The notes under the pieces were generated by a model. It was given only the letters and a program-made list of their open reading frames with translations, was not told where the DNA came from and did not search any database. Shown piece after piece: positions 34,660-43,081 of a stretch of DNA of 64,000 bases. Position numbers and translations under genes: made by a program. The stretch comes from Billgrantia ethanolica. Its GTDB lineage: Bacteria > Pseudomonadota > Gammaproteobacteria > Pseudomonadales > Halomonadaceae. The stretch spans positions 310,001 to 374,000 of the forward strand of contig NZ_JABFTX010000003.1 in NCBI RefSeq assembly GCF_021404305.1, given 5' to 3'. Within the stretch, counting starts at the first letter, position 1. Each line of letters opens with the position of its first letter.

Positions 34660-35499
34660 ATGAGCGGCACTCTCTATCGCCTTGCGGCCTTTACCGATGA
34701 CCCGAGCGGCGGCAACCCCGCCGGGGTGTGGTTGGGCGAGGCGCTGCCCGAGCCGGCGGAGATGCAGCGTATCGCCGCCGAGGTGGGCTATTCCGAAACT
34801 GCCTTCATTGCCCCGGCCGAGGGGGAGCGGCGCACGGTGCGCTACTACAGCCCCGAAGCGGAGGTGAGCTTTTGCGGCCATGCCACGGTGGCCGGCGGCG
34901 TGCAGATGGGCCGGCTGAGCGGAGCGGGCACCTACATGCTGGATACGGCGGTGGGTGAGGTGATGGTCACCGTCAATCAGGTGGAAGGGGAGTGGCAGGC
35001 CTCGTTGGTGTCGGTGACGCCGGAGTTTCGCCCCGCCGAGCCCGAGCTGGTCGAGGAGGTGCGCGAGCTGCTTGGCTGGCAAGCCGAGGAGCTTGATCTC
35101 GAGATAACCCCCGCGCGGGCATACGCCGGGGCCTGGCATTTGGTGCTGGCGTGCAAGGAGCGCGCACGCCTCGAGCGGCTCGAGTACGACTTCGAAGGGC
35201 TCAAGGCGCTGATGCTGCGTGAGGGCCTGACCACGCTGCAACTGGTGTGGCGTGAGAGCGAGGAGCGGTTCCACGCCCGCGACCCGTTCCCGGTGGGAGG
35301 CGTAGTGGAAGACCCTGCCACCGGCGCGGCGGCCGCGGCACTGGGCGGTTACCTGCGCGATGCCGGTCTGCTCCAGGCGCCCGCTCAGCTGATCATCGTT
35401 CAGGGCGAGACGATGGGCCGCCCCAGCCGCCTGCAGGTGGACATCCCCCTGTCAGGCGGCATCGTAGTGACCGGGCAGGCGGTGAGTCTGGAAGCCTGA
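34660..35499 (+). CDS. PhzF-family epimerase
   Basis: 279-residue PhzF-fold isomerase. The catalytic glutamate is Glu46 in VGYSETAFI; FCGHATVAGG and EDPATGAAAAALGGYL are the two conserved glycine-rich elements of the fold. GAGGAG precedes the ATG at 34660. The frame is open upstream to 34567, but that stretch (MLKHSYFTIVLPVLFF) is the VOC/PhzF intergenic region and lacks homology. Most chromosomal PhzF proteins are not linked to phenazine synthesis; the substrate is unknown. Confidence 0.9.
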   Translation: MSGTLYRLAAFTDDPSGGNPAGVWLGEALPEPAEMQRIAAEVGYSETAFIAPAEGERRTVRYYSPEAEVSFCGHATVAGGVQMGRLSGAGTYMLDTAVGEVMVTVNQVEGEWQASLVSVTPEFRPAEPELVEEVRELLGWQAEELDLEITPARAYAGAWHLVLACKERARLERLEYDFEGLKALMLREGLTTLQLVWRESEERFHARDPFPVGGVVEDPATGAAAAALGGYLRDAGLLQAPAQLIIVQGETMGRPSRLQVDIPLSGGIVVTGQAVSLEA

Positions 35500-35528
35500 G
35501 CCGAGCCTGATCGTCGACGGTCGGCTCA
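35497..35528. terminator. Inverted repeat between convergent phzF-like and methyltransferase genes
   Basis: TGAGCCGA ... TCGGCTCA, 8-bp arms around 16 bases, starting at the phzF-like stop codon. Possible bidirectional terminator; no T tract. Confidence 0.4.
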
Positions 35529-36623
35529 TGGCCTGAGCACCCAGTAGTCGTTCTGGATGTCGTGGGGCAGCTGGTGAACCTCAATGCTGCCGAAGCCGGC
35601 CTTGCCGAAATATTCCCGCGCCTTCTCCTGGCCCCACATGGTACCCAGCCCCTCGCCGCCCTGGGCGAGGGAGACACTCATGCAGTGCATGATCGACAGG
35701 GTATAGAGCAGCGTCCCCATCGGGTGGTCGCGGTCGCCGTGGTGATGGCTCGAGGCGTGAATGTCCTGGGCCAGGTAGACACCATCCTGACGCAGGGTGC
35801 GACGAACTCCCTTGAGCAGATTCAGCGGGTGAGCCTGGTCGTGAATGGCATCGAAGGTCGTGACCAGGTCGTAGCGCTGGGCCGGCGCCGTGAGGTCGAA
35901 GTCGCTGAGGTCGCGCTCCTCGAAGCGCAGGTTGCTTAGCCCCCGCCGCGCGGCACGCTCTGTCGCCCAGCCGATGGCCTCGCGGGAGAGGTCGTAGCCG
36001 GTAAAGCGGCTGGCGGGGAAGCGTTCGGCGAGTTTCATCAGCGCCAGGCCGCGACCGCAGCCGAGATCGAGCACGTCGACGCCCCGCTCCAGCCTAGCCG
36101 GGAGTTCCGGCGCCAGGGGCAGAATGGCGTCGAACAGCACGGGTAGTACGGTCTGGCCGCTGTCCTCGGCCATGACCTCGTGGAAACGGGTGTAGCGGGT
36201 GTAGGGCACGCCGCCGCCGTGATGGAAGCATTCCAGCACGTCGTCCTCCACCTGGCCCATTAAGGGCAGGTACTGGGCGAATACGGCGAGATTGGCTTCG
36301 CCACTGTCGGTCAGCAGCGTGGCGTGCTCGGGCGGCAGGCGATAGGTCAGGGTCTGCGGGTCATGCTCGACCAGGGCAGCGACCGTGGCGCCGCCCAGCC
36401 ACTCGCGCACGTAGCGCTCGTTGAGCTTGGTCTTGGCGGCAAGCTCGCGACTGGTCACCGGCTCGCCGTCGGCCAGATGGGCGAGCAGGCCGCTGCGATG
36501 GGCCAGGGAGATCAGCTGCAGCATGGCGGCTTCGTTGAGTGCGGTGACGAAGCGGCTCTCGAAGCCGGCGACGCGGGAGGCGTCGATAGCGGCGGGAGCT
36601 TGGGCTTGTGCTTGGGCTGTCAT
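35526..36623 (-). CDS. Class I SAM methyltransferase with winged-helix N-domain
   Basis: 365-residue methyltransferase. Residues ~30-100 look like the dimerisation/winged-helix domain of O-methyltransferases (SLAHRSGLLAHLADGEPVTS, KTKLNERYVREWL). Motif I of the SAM fold is VLDLGCGRG (185-192), followed by FTGYDLS and a later YDLVTTFDAIHDQAHP. The family includes plant-type and bacterial small-molecule O- or N-methyltransferases; the substrate is unknown. It is divergent from a GlxA-type AraC regulator, which may control it. Confidence 0.88.
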   Translation of the reverse strand: MTAQAQAQAPAAIDASRVAGFESRFVTALNEAAMLQLISLAHRSGLLAHLADGEPVTSRELAAKTKLNERYVREWLGGATVAALVEHDPQTLTYRLPPEHATLLTDSGEANLAVFAQYLPLMGQVEDDVLECFHHGGGVPYTRYTRFHEVMAEDSGQTVLPVLFDAILPLAPELPARLERGVDVLDLGCGRGLALMKLAERFPASRFTGYDLSREAIGWATERAARRGLSNLRFEERDLSDFDLTAPAQRYDLVTTFDAIHDQAHPLNLLKGVRRTLRQDGVYLAQDIHASSHHHGDRDHPMGTLLYTLSIMHCMSVSLAQGGEGLGTMWGQEKAREYFGKAGFGSIEVHQLPHDIQNDYWVLRP

Positions 36624-36748
36624 GGGGTGTCTCCTGAGTTGTTGTTAGTGATTCGTTAGGGCGTCGTTGGTGCTGCGGAGATTCCATTGTGGCGCTCACG
36701 GTTGGGTTACACTGAAGTCCCTACGGACAAAAACCGGCGGTTTCCGCC

Positions 36749-37765
36749 ATGTCGACGCACAAACCTACCATCGCGCTGCTGGCGATTCCCGAAGTGGCGG
36801 CTTCCACCCTCTATGGGGTTTTCGATGTCTTTGCCTCGGCGGGACGCGACTGGCCCGCTCTGATCGAGGGCAAGGCCGGTGAGTCGCTGTTCGTGCCGCA
36901 GGTGGTTGCTCGCACCGGCAAGCGTGAATTGACCATCGCCAATGGCGTGCGCATCGTTCCCGACGCTGGCCTGGACTGGGTACCTGACGTGGTGTGTATC
37001 CCCGAGATCATGCTGCCGCCTGAAGCGGTGCTCGAAGGGCGTTACGGCGAGGAAGTCGCGTGGCTCAAGCGCTGCCATGCCGAGGGGTCCATTCTGGCGA
37101 CCGCCTGCTCGGGCGCCCTGCTGTTGGCGGAGTCGGGGCTGCTGCGGGGCGAGGACGCCACTACCCACTGGGCCTACTGCGACGTGCTGGGTCGCTATCC
37201 GGACGTGCGGGTGCATCCACATAGAGCCCTGGTGATCGGCGGCATCGGCAGCCGCCTGGTCATGGCCGGGGGTGGCACCTCCTGGAGCGACCTGGCGCTC
37301 TATCTCGTCGCCCGCCTGGCGAGTGTCGATGAGGCAATGCACCTCGCCAAGCTGTTCCTGATCGACTGGCATGCCGCCGGCCAGCTTCCCTTTGCCATGC
37401 TCGCCCGCACCCGCCAGGCCGAGGATGCCGTCATCGCCCGCTGTCAGACCTGGGTGGCCGAACACTACGACGAGCCCTCACCGGTAGCCTCGTTGATCGA
37501 GGTTTCCGGGCTGAGTGAGCGCAGCTTCCACCGCCGTTTCAGGAAGGCCACAGGCCTGACGCCGATGGAGTACGTGCATACGCTGCGCCTGGAAGAAGCC
37601 AAGCAGATGCTGGAGACCGAGACCATTCCCGTGGATGCCATTGCCGAGGCGGTGGGCTACGAGGATGGCGCCTTCTTCGGGCGGCTGTTTCGGCGCAAGG
37701 TGGGGCTGACGCCGGCTCAGTACCGGCGCCGCTTTGGCGGGCTACGCAAGGCGCTGTCGGGGTGA
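36749..37765 (+). CDS. GlxA-type AraC regulator with DJ-1/PfpI sensor domain
   Basis: 338-residue regulator. Residues ~5-195 have the DJ-1/PfpI amidotransferase-like fold (IALLAIPEVAASTLYGVFDV, ATACSGALLLAESGLL with the nucleophile-position Cys). The C-terminal AraC domain has both helix-turn-helix motifs: EVSGLSERSFHRRFRKAT and AEAVGYEDGAFFGRLFR. No good ribosome site is seen. It is divergent from the methyltransferase. Ligand unknown. Confidence 0.9.
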   Translation: MSTHKPTIALLAIPEVAASTLYGVFDVFASAGRDWPALIEGKAGESLFVPQVVARTGKRELTIANGVRIVPDAGLDWVPDVVCIPEIMLPPEAVLEGRYGEEVAWLKRCHAEGSILATACSGALLLAESGLLRGEDATTHWAYCDVLGRYPDVRVHPHRALVIGGIGSRLVMAGGGTSWSDLALYLVARLASVDEAMHLAKLFLIDWHAAGQLPFAMLARTRQAEDAVIARCQTWVAEHYDEPSPVASLIEVSGLSERSFHRRFRKATGLTPMEYVHTLRLEEAKQMLETETIPVDAIAEAVGYEDGAFFGRLFRRKVGLTPAQYRRRFGGLRKALSG

Positions 37766-37795
37766 TGGGAACGGTATGTCGCTCAACTGGGCCGC

Positions 37796-38254
37796 TCAGC
37801 TGGGCTGATAGCTCCCCACATCGGCGGCAAAGCTGATCGCCAGCCGGTTCCAGGCGTTGATGGTACAGACCGCCAGGGTGAGGTCGGCCATGCCCTTCTC
37901 GGAGAAGTGCTCGCGGGTGGCCTCGTACAGGGCCGTGTCGATGCCGTTTCCGGCGATCAGGGTATTGGCCTCGGCCCAGGCCAGGGCGGCGCGCTCGCGC
38001 GGGGTATAGAAGGGCGTCTCGCGCCAGGCGCTCAGGGCATATAGCCGCTGCTCGGTTTCACCGGCCTTGCGTGCGTCCTTGGTATGCATGTCGATGCAGT
38101 AAGCGCAGCCGTTGATCTGCGAGACGCGCGTGTAGATCAGCGCAAGCAGGCCGTCGCCAAGTTCACCCGTTTCTGCCGCCTGGTGCACGTGTTGCTGCAG
38201 ATCCAGCATGGCCTTGAGGCCGGCGGGGCTGGCGGAGTAGTGGTTCATGCGCAT
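37796..38254 (-). CDS. AhpD/CMD-family protein (copy 1)
   Basis: 152-residue carboxymuconolactone-decarboxylase-family protein. The redox motif is CAYCIDMH (Cys50, Cys53, His57), as in AhpD-like alkylhydroperoxidases. SRVSQINGC-like and YTPRERAALAWAEANTL segments are typical. It is likely a small peroxidase. A 22-bp-loop hairpin (38257-38286) lies immediately before the ATG. A second CMD gene sits at 61338. Confidence 0.9.
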   Translation of the reverse strand: MRMNHYSASPAGLKAMLDLQQHVHQAAETGELGDGLLALIYTRVSQINGCAYCIDMHTKDARKAGETEQRLYALSAWRETPFYTPRERAALAWAEANTLIAGNGIDTALYEATREHFSEKGMADLTLAVCTINAWNRLAISFAADVGSYQPS

Positions 38255-38256
38255 GA

Positions 38257-38286
38257 GTGGGGCTCCGAGAGAGTTGGAAGCCCCAC
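38257..38286 (-). promoter_or_regulatory. Leader hairpin of the AhpD-like gene
   Basis: On the - strand, GTGGGGCT-(14 bases)-AGCCCCAC ends 2 bases before the start codon. The 3' arm may mask the ribosome site. Low-confidence regulatory structure. Confidence 0.3.
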
Positions 38287-38327
38287 CCTAGCGCGGCGGT
38301 TATCGCCTCGATTGTAGATTTTCGACC

Positions 38328-39626
38328 TCAGTGCAGCTTCATGCGCGGGCGGATGAAGCGGTTGAGCCCGTCCGAGAGCAGGATCAGCGCCGTCTTGGCC
38401 GTGCCGTGGATGGCGCGCTGGTGCATGCGATAGAGCGAGGCGTAGAAGAACTTGGCCAGGCGCCCCTCGATGAATAGGCTGCGCGCCGAGGCACCGCGCA
38501 TCAGGCTGCCGATGGCCTCGAAGTGGGCCAGCGAGATGAGCGAGCCGCGGTCGCGATAGCGGAACGGCTTGAGGGTGCCGTTCTCGAGCCGGGCCAGCAG
38601 GTTCTTGTACAGCCGTTGAGCCTGCTGGTGGGCGGCCTGGGCCCGGGGCGGAACTATGCTGCCGTCTGGCTGGGGGCAGCTGGCGCAGTCGCCGAGCACG
38701 AAAATGTCGGGGTCGTCGACGCTCTGCAGGGTCGGCTCCACCTGAATACGCTGATTACGATCCAGGCTCAGCCCCAGGTCGCACAGTACGTTGGGTGCCT
38801 TGATGCCGGCGGCCCAGACGTTGAGGTCCGTTTCGATGCGCTCTTCGTCGGCGGTGACGATGGCGTTCTCCTCCACGCGTACCACCCGGGTGCCGGTATG
38901 CACCTTTACGCCGAGGCGTTCCAGTTCGGTACGCACAGCGCTGCGAATGCGCTCGGGCAGGGCCGGCAGCACGTCGGGTGCCGCTTCGATCAGATGGACC
39001 TCCAGTTGGCGGCTGTCCATTTCGGTGAAGCCGTAGCTGTGCAGCATACGTGAGGCGTCATAGAGCTCCGCCGAGAGTTCTACGCCGGTGGCACCGGCGC
39101 CGACGATGCCCACCGTTAGGTGCGGATGCTCTCGCCGCTCGGGGTCGCTGTAGCGCAGGAAGGTATTGAGCATGTCGTGGCGGAAGGCCTCGGCCTGGGC
39201 CGGGCTGTCGAGGAAGTGGCAGTGATCGGCGACCCCCGGGGTGCCGAAGTCGTTGCTTACGCTGCCCAGCGCCAGCACCAGCAAGTCATAGTCCAGACTG
39301 CGGGCCGGCAACACTTCTTCGCCGTGGTCGTCGAGCACCGGGGCCAGGCGCAGTTGGCGGGCTTCGCGGTCGAGCCCTTCGAGGGTGCCGCGCTGGAAGC
39401 GGTAGCCGTTTAGCTGGGCATGGCTCTGATAGGAGATTTCGTCGATGCTGGAGTCGAGCGCGCCGGTGGCGACCTCGTGCAGCAGCGGCTTCCAGATATG
39501 GGTGGGGTTGCGGTCGATCAGCGTGATCTCCGCCTTGCCGCGTCGTCCCAGCCGGCGGCCGAGGCGGGTGACCAGCTCCAGCCCGCCGGCGCCGCCGCCG
39601 ACCACGAGGATTCGTCTTCCTTCCAT
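38328..39626 (-). CDS. ndh: Type II NADH dehydrogenase (NDH-2)
   Basis: 432-residue FAD-dependent, non-proton-pumping NADH:quinone oxidoreductase. Two Rossmann motifs are visible: VVGGGAGGLELVTRL at the start and VGIVGAGATGVELSAEL near residue 180. GDCASCPQPDGSIVPPRAQA is the conserved FAD/quinone-site region. The C-terminus is amphipathic and basic for membrane attachment. It is divergent from an AraC regulator. It helps oxidise NADH without energy coupling. Confidence 0.9.
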   Translation of the reverse strand: MEGRRILVVGGGAGGLELVTRLGRRLGRRGKAEITLIDRNPTHIWKPLLHEVATGALDSSIDEISYQSHAQLNGYRFQRGTLEGLDREARQLRLAPVLDDHGEEVLPARSLDYDLLVLALGSVSNDFGTPGVADHCHFLDSPAQAEAFRHDMLNTFLRYSDPERREHPHLTVGIVGAGATGVELSAELYDASRMLHSYGFTEMDSRQLEVHLIEAAPDVLPALPERIRSAVRTELERLGVKVHTGTRVVRVEENAIVTADEERIETDLNVWAAGIKAPNVLCDLGLSLDRNQRIQVEPTLQSVDDPDIFVLGDCASCPQPDGSIVPPRAQAAHQQAQRLYKNLLARLENGTLKPFRYRDRGSLISLAHFEAIGSLMRGASARSLFIEGRLAKFFYASLYRMHQRAIHGTAKTALILLSDGLNRFIRPRMKLH

Positions 39627-39734
39627 GTAAGGCTCCGTTAAGATGAATGTGTAATTGAGAAATGGGTGCTTCTACTGTACCGCCGGAATTTGAGAATCGT
39701 TGTACTTTTTTCTCTGCACTGAAGGGCTCCCAAC

Positions 39735-40580
39735 ATGAGCGACGCTTTCCAACTGCACCCACCAGGTGGCACCGGCCTCGTGCTGCAGCGCTTTGCGCCC
39801 AGTGCAGCGCTGCGTGCCTACGTGCAGTGCTATTGGCAGGCGAAAAGGCAGGAGCAAGGGGGCAGCGAGCCGGCCGGCATCGAACTGATGCACCCGGATG
39901 GCGCCGCGGGCCTGCTGTTCAACTTCGGTGACGCGCTGGAGCGCGACGGCGAGCGGCTGCGCGGCGCCTGCTGGGTCGATGGACCCAAGCGGCGCACGGC
40001 GCGCCTGACGGTGGGGAGCCAGCTCGAGCTGCTGGGCGTACGCTTCCTGCCGGGGATGGCATTGCCGTTCCTGGGCGAATCCCTGGCGGTCTTGGCCGGT
40101 GGGGGGCTGACGCCGGGCGAGGCCCTGCGCCGGCTCGAACTCGAGGCGCTGCACGAGCGGCTGCTCGAGACGCCCGATCCAGCGGGGCGCATTGCGCTGC
40201 TGGAGGGCTATCTACTCCAGCGGCTGCGGCGGTACGCCGCGCCACAGGTGCCGGCTCTGACGGCATCCCTCGACTGGCTCGAGCGCTACCAAGGCCAGGC
40301 CAGTGTCGCCACGCTGGTGGCTGAGCTGCCCTTCGGCCAGCGCCACCTGGAGCGGCTGTTTCAGCGCCATGTGGGGCTCTCACCCAAGCGCTATGCCCGG
40401 CTGCTGCGCGTCGCCCGCAGCCGCGAGCTGATCAAGCAGGGCGGGGCGAGGACCTCGCTGACCGATACCGCCTTTGCCGCCGGCTACTTCGACCAGGCCC
40501 ATTTCATCCACGACTTCAAGGCCGTGACCGGCCTGACGCCGGGAGGCTATCGCGACCATGTGCGGCGGCGTTATGGGTAA
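39735..40580 (+). CDS. AraC-family regulator with DUF6597-type N-domain
   Basis: 281-residue regulator. The N-terminal domain (FAPSAALRAYVQCYWQA, LMHPDGAAGLLFNFGDAL) is of the DUF6597 type, often fused to AraC HTH. The C-terminal double HTH includes VAELPFGQRHLERLFQRHVG and DTAFAAGYFDQAHFIHDFKA. Its tail HDFKAVTGLTPGGY is nearly identical in DNA to a fragment at 50130, so a paralogous gene once stood there. Divergent from NDH-2 gene; target unknown. Confidence 0.9.
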   Translation: MSDAFQLHPPGGTGLVLQRFAPSAALRAYVQCYWQAKRQEQGGSEPAGIELMHPDGAAGLLFNFGDALERDGERLRGACWVDGPKRRTARLTVGSQLELLGVRFLPGMALPFLGESLAVLAGGGLTPGEALRRLELEALHERLLETPDPAGRIALLEGYLLQRLRRYAAPQVPALTASLDWLERYQGQASVATLVAELPFGQRHLERLFQRHVGLSPKRYARLLRVARSRELIKQGGARTSLTDTAFAAGYFDQAHFIHDFKAVTGLTPGGYRDHVRRRYG

Positions 40581-40588
40581 TGCTTCGG

Positions 40589-41467
40589 TCAGCCTGATGT
40601 TTTGGCAGGCATATGCAGGGCCACGCCAGCCATGACCAGCGCGATGCCGGCGAGATCCTGTCGGGTCGGGATCTGAGCGAGCATGATCGCCGCAATAACG
40701 GTGGCTGTTGCTGGCAGGATGGCGAGATAGAGGGCAAAAGTCGCTCGCGGCAAACGAGACATGGCGAGTTGGTCGGAGACGTAGGGGATGACGGAGGAGC
40801 ATATACCCACGGCGATACCCGCCAACACCAGCTCAATTACGCCGAAGGCTTTGGCTGCTTCGACAAGTCCGATTGGCACGAGAATGAAGAAAGCAATCGC
40901 CATGGCTGCTCCCAGACGTTCGACGCCGCCACTGGCGCCTTCCCTGGCCGCCTTGTGTCCAAGCACTAAATAGACAACGAAGAGAGCCCCATTCAGGGTG
41001 GCCCAGAACAGGCCCAAAGGATCGGAAGACCATCTCAAGTCGACCAGTAGCAAGACGCCCAATACTGCCAGGCTGAGTGCCAGCAGGTTGCGGCATGTGC
41101 GCAGGCCATAGAGGGAGACGGCGATGGTGCCGACGAACTCCATGGCTGCCACCAAGCTCATCGGTAGACGGTCGAGAGCGAGATAAAACGAAGTGTTCAT
41201 TATCGCCAGGCAGGCGCCGAGCCCCAGTAGCAGCCACCTCGTCCGGGGGTCGGCCTTTCGGATCGTTCGCCACGGCCGGGTGATGGGAGCGAAGAACAGG
41301 GCGGCCGTCGCGATCCGGAACCAGGCCACGCCGAGTACGCCGACGGCAGGGAAGAGCAGTACGGCGAAGGCGGGGCCAAGATAATGGAATACGGCGCTCA
41401 CCCCGAACCAAACATGGGGTGGGACTACCTCGGCAACCCGATTGAGAGTGGCATTCGGCGGAGGCAT
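40589..41467 (-). CDS. RhtA-like EamA exporter
   Basis: 292-residue DMT transporter with ten membrane helices. Segments such as LGVAWFRIATAALFFAPITR, SFYLALDRLPMSLVAAMEFV and GICSSVIPYVSDQLAMSRLP match the RhtA (threonine/homoserine export) group. The ATG at 41467 has AAAGGAG upstream; the frame is open to 41539. It is divergent from an Lrp/AsnC-family regulator, as is common for amino-acid exporters, so control by that regulator is likely. Confidence 0.88.
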   Translation of the reverse strand: MPPPNATLNRVAEVVPPHVWFGVSAVFHYLGPAFAVLLFPAVGVLGVAWFRIATAALFFAPITRPWRTIRKADPRTRWLLLGLGACLAIMNTSFYLALDRLPMSLVAAMEFVGTIAVSLYGLRTCRNLLALSLAVLGVLLLVDLRWSSDPLGLFWATLNGALFVVYLVLGHKAAREGASGGVERLGAAMAIAFFILVPIGLVEAAKAFGVIELVLAGIAVGICSSVIPYVSDQLAMSRLPRATFALYLAILPATATVIAAIMLAQIPTRQDLAGIALVMAGVALHMPAKTSG

Positions 41468-41569
41468 GACAGCTCCTTTTTTCTTATTATGTGAAGAAAG
41501 GAAGCGGTAATGGCATGTGTTAAATAAGGACGTTTTCACCTGATCAATGGAAATTGGAAGGTAAAATCC

Positions 41570-42082
41570 ATGAAACGCCTTCGATATGAAAACGGTGTGC
41601 CGGATGCAACGGATCGGCAGTTGCTGGAAGCACTCGTTATCGATGCGCGCACCAGTATTGCAGAGCTGGCACGCCTCGTTGGTCTGTCGCCGCCCAGTGT
41701 TTCTGAGCGGATCAAACGCTTGGAGGAGGCGGGGGTGATCGAGGGCTATACCGCCAGGATCAGTCCGCGTGCATTGGGCTTGTCACTTGCAGCATGGTTG
41801 CGTATTCGACCGCTACCGGGACAGTTGCAACGGGTCGTTGATTTGCTGCAGGAACTGCCGGAGATCACGGAGTGCGACCGTATTACAGGCGACGATTGCT
41901 TCATTGCCCGTGCTCATCTCGAATCGGTCGAGCATTTGGAACGGTTGATCGATGAGATCATTCCCTATGCAACGACTAACACGGCAATCATCCAATCCTC
42001 CCCGGTTCCACGTCGCCTACCTCCATTGAATGGCGCTGAGGCGAGGGAAGCTTTCGATAAGCGGCGCGCTCGCTGTCAGTGA
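41570..42082 (+). CDS. Lrp/AsnC-family regulator
   Basis: 170-residue regulator. HTH (residues ~13-65): ATDRQLLEALVIDARTSIAE and LARLVGLSPPSVSERIKRLE. The C-terminal RAM domain contains PEITECDRITGDDCFIARAH, the typical effector/oligomer segment. AATTGGAAGG lies before the ATG. It is divergent from the RhtA-like exporter and probably senses an amino acid. The C-terminal tail is slightly longer than usual. Confidence 0.92.
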   Translation: MKRLRYENGVPDATDRQLLEALVIDARTSIAELARLVGLSPPSVSERIKRLEEAGVIEGYTARISPRALGLSLAAWLRIRPLPGQLQRVVDLLQELPEITECDRITGDDCFIARAHLESVEHLERLIDEIIPYATTNTAIIQSSPVPRRLPPLNGAEAREAFDKRRARCQ

Positions 42083-42207
42083 CGGAGTGTCGTGGCTATA
42101 AGCCGGGCGTGTTCCGGCCAGAGTCATTGGTCATAGTCATCGGCCGTACAGTGGCGCTACGGCCAGCCCGAAGGAATTAGGCCGGACAGGGCGCAGCGCC
42201 GATGGAC

Positions 42208-42939
42208 TTATCTTGCCGGTTCATACTCGTCGTGGCGTTTCACCCAGTCCATCAGGTTGTGATGAGGCCCCGTTTCGTTACGGCCCTTTGGCGTCATGTC
42301 GAGCAGCATGTAGGTACTGTCGACGAGTTCATCACCGCGCCCGTAGGTCGAATAGGTGTGGAAGATATCGCCGCTGGTGTCGCGGTAGAACACGCTGAGG
42401 CCGCTCAGATCCTCAATGGAGACGTTGCTCGTGGCGTAGTTGTAGGTGACCTCGCCCTTGGCGATCTCTTCAGGCCGGAACGAGACATGGAAGTCGTAAT
42501 TGAAGTCGCTGCCATATGAAGATACCCACTTTGCACGCCAGCCCATGCGCTGGCGGTAGGCCTCGATCTCGGCGAGTGGGGCACGAGAGACCCGTACCAG
42601 GCTCACATCGTGATGCTTGAGATGCACCAGCGTGCCTTCGATATGATCGGCAGCGAAGGAACAGCCGATGCAGCCCGCTTCCCAACCGGGGCCGAACATG
42701 AAGTGATGGACGATCAACTGGCTGCGCCCGTCGAACAGATCGGCGAGCGTCATGTGGCCACCGAGCGTATCGAAGACATATTCCTTCTCGATCTTCACCC
42801 ACGGCAAGGCGCGACGTTTGGCGCTCAGGTCGTCGCGCAGGCGGGTGAGCTCCTTTTCCCTTGCCAGCAGTTCCTTGCGGGCGGTTAGCCATTTTTCGCG
42901 GGATACGACGGGGTGGGACATTTCATCATGCACTGACAT
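42208..42939 (-). CDS. DUF899 thioredoxin-like protein (copy 2)
   Basis: 243-residue DUF899 protein, paralogue of the gene at 18585. Cys90/Cys93 are visible in GWEAGCIGCSF, and LIVHHFMFGP and VSRAPLAEIEAYRQRMGW match. The ATG at 42939 follows a strong AGGAGG. Unlike copy 1 it is not in an ArsR operon; it is divergent from the MarR-GNAT gene, with the MarR operators between them. Function unknown, likely redox-related. Confidence 0.9.
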   Translation of the reverse strand: MSVHDEMSHPVVSREKWLTARKELLAREKELTRLRDDLSAKRRALPWVKIEKEYVFDTLGGHMTLADLFDGRSQLIVHHFMFGPGWEAGCIGCSFAADHIEGTLVHLKHHDVSLVRVSRAPLAEIEAYRQRMGWRAKWVSSYGSDFNYDFHVSFRPEEIAKGEVTYNYATSNVSIEDLSGLSVFYRDTSGDIFHTYSTYGRGDELVDSTYMLLDMTPKGRNETGPHHNLMDWVKRHDEYEPAR

Positions 42940-43027
42940 GAGGATTCCTCCTGTGCTGACGTTGCACGAGGTAGTCGTCTTGCGGGGGCTGGATTCGACA
43001 GGTGGGCAGTGTTGCACTTGTTGACAT

Positions 43028-43065
43028 GCTTGCTAAAAGCAACTAACTATTTGCTTTAGGCAAGC
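43028..43065. promoter_or_regulatory. Paired operator between DUF899 and MarR-GNAT genes
   Basis: Inverted arms GCTTGCTAAAAGCAA (43028-43042) and TTGCTTTAGGCAAGC (43051-43065). Each arm is itself a small palindrome: TTGCT-aa-AAGCAA-like and TTGC-tttag-GCAA. This is a MarR-type operator pattern, 16 bp before the MarR-GNAT start. Confidence 0.7.
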
Positions 43066-43081
43066 AAAGAGAGAGTCTCCC

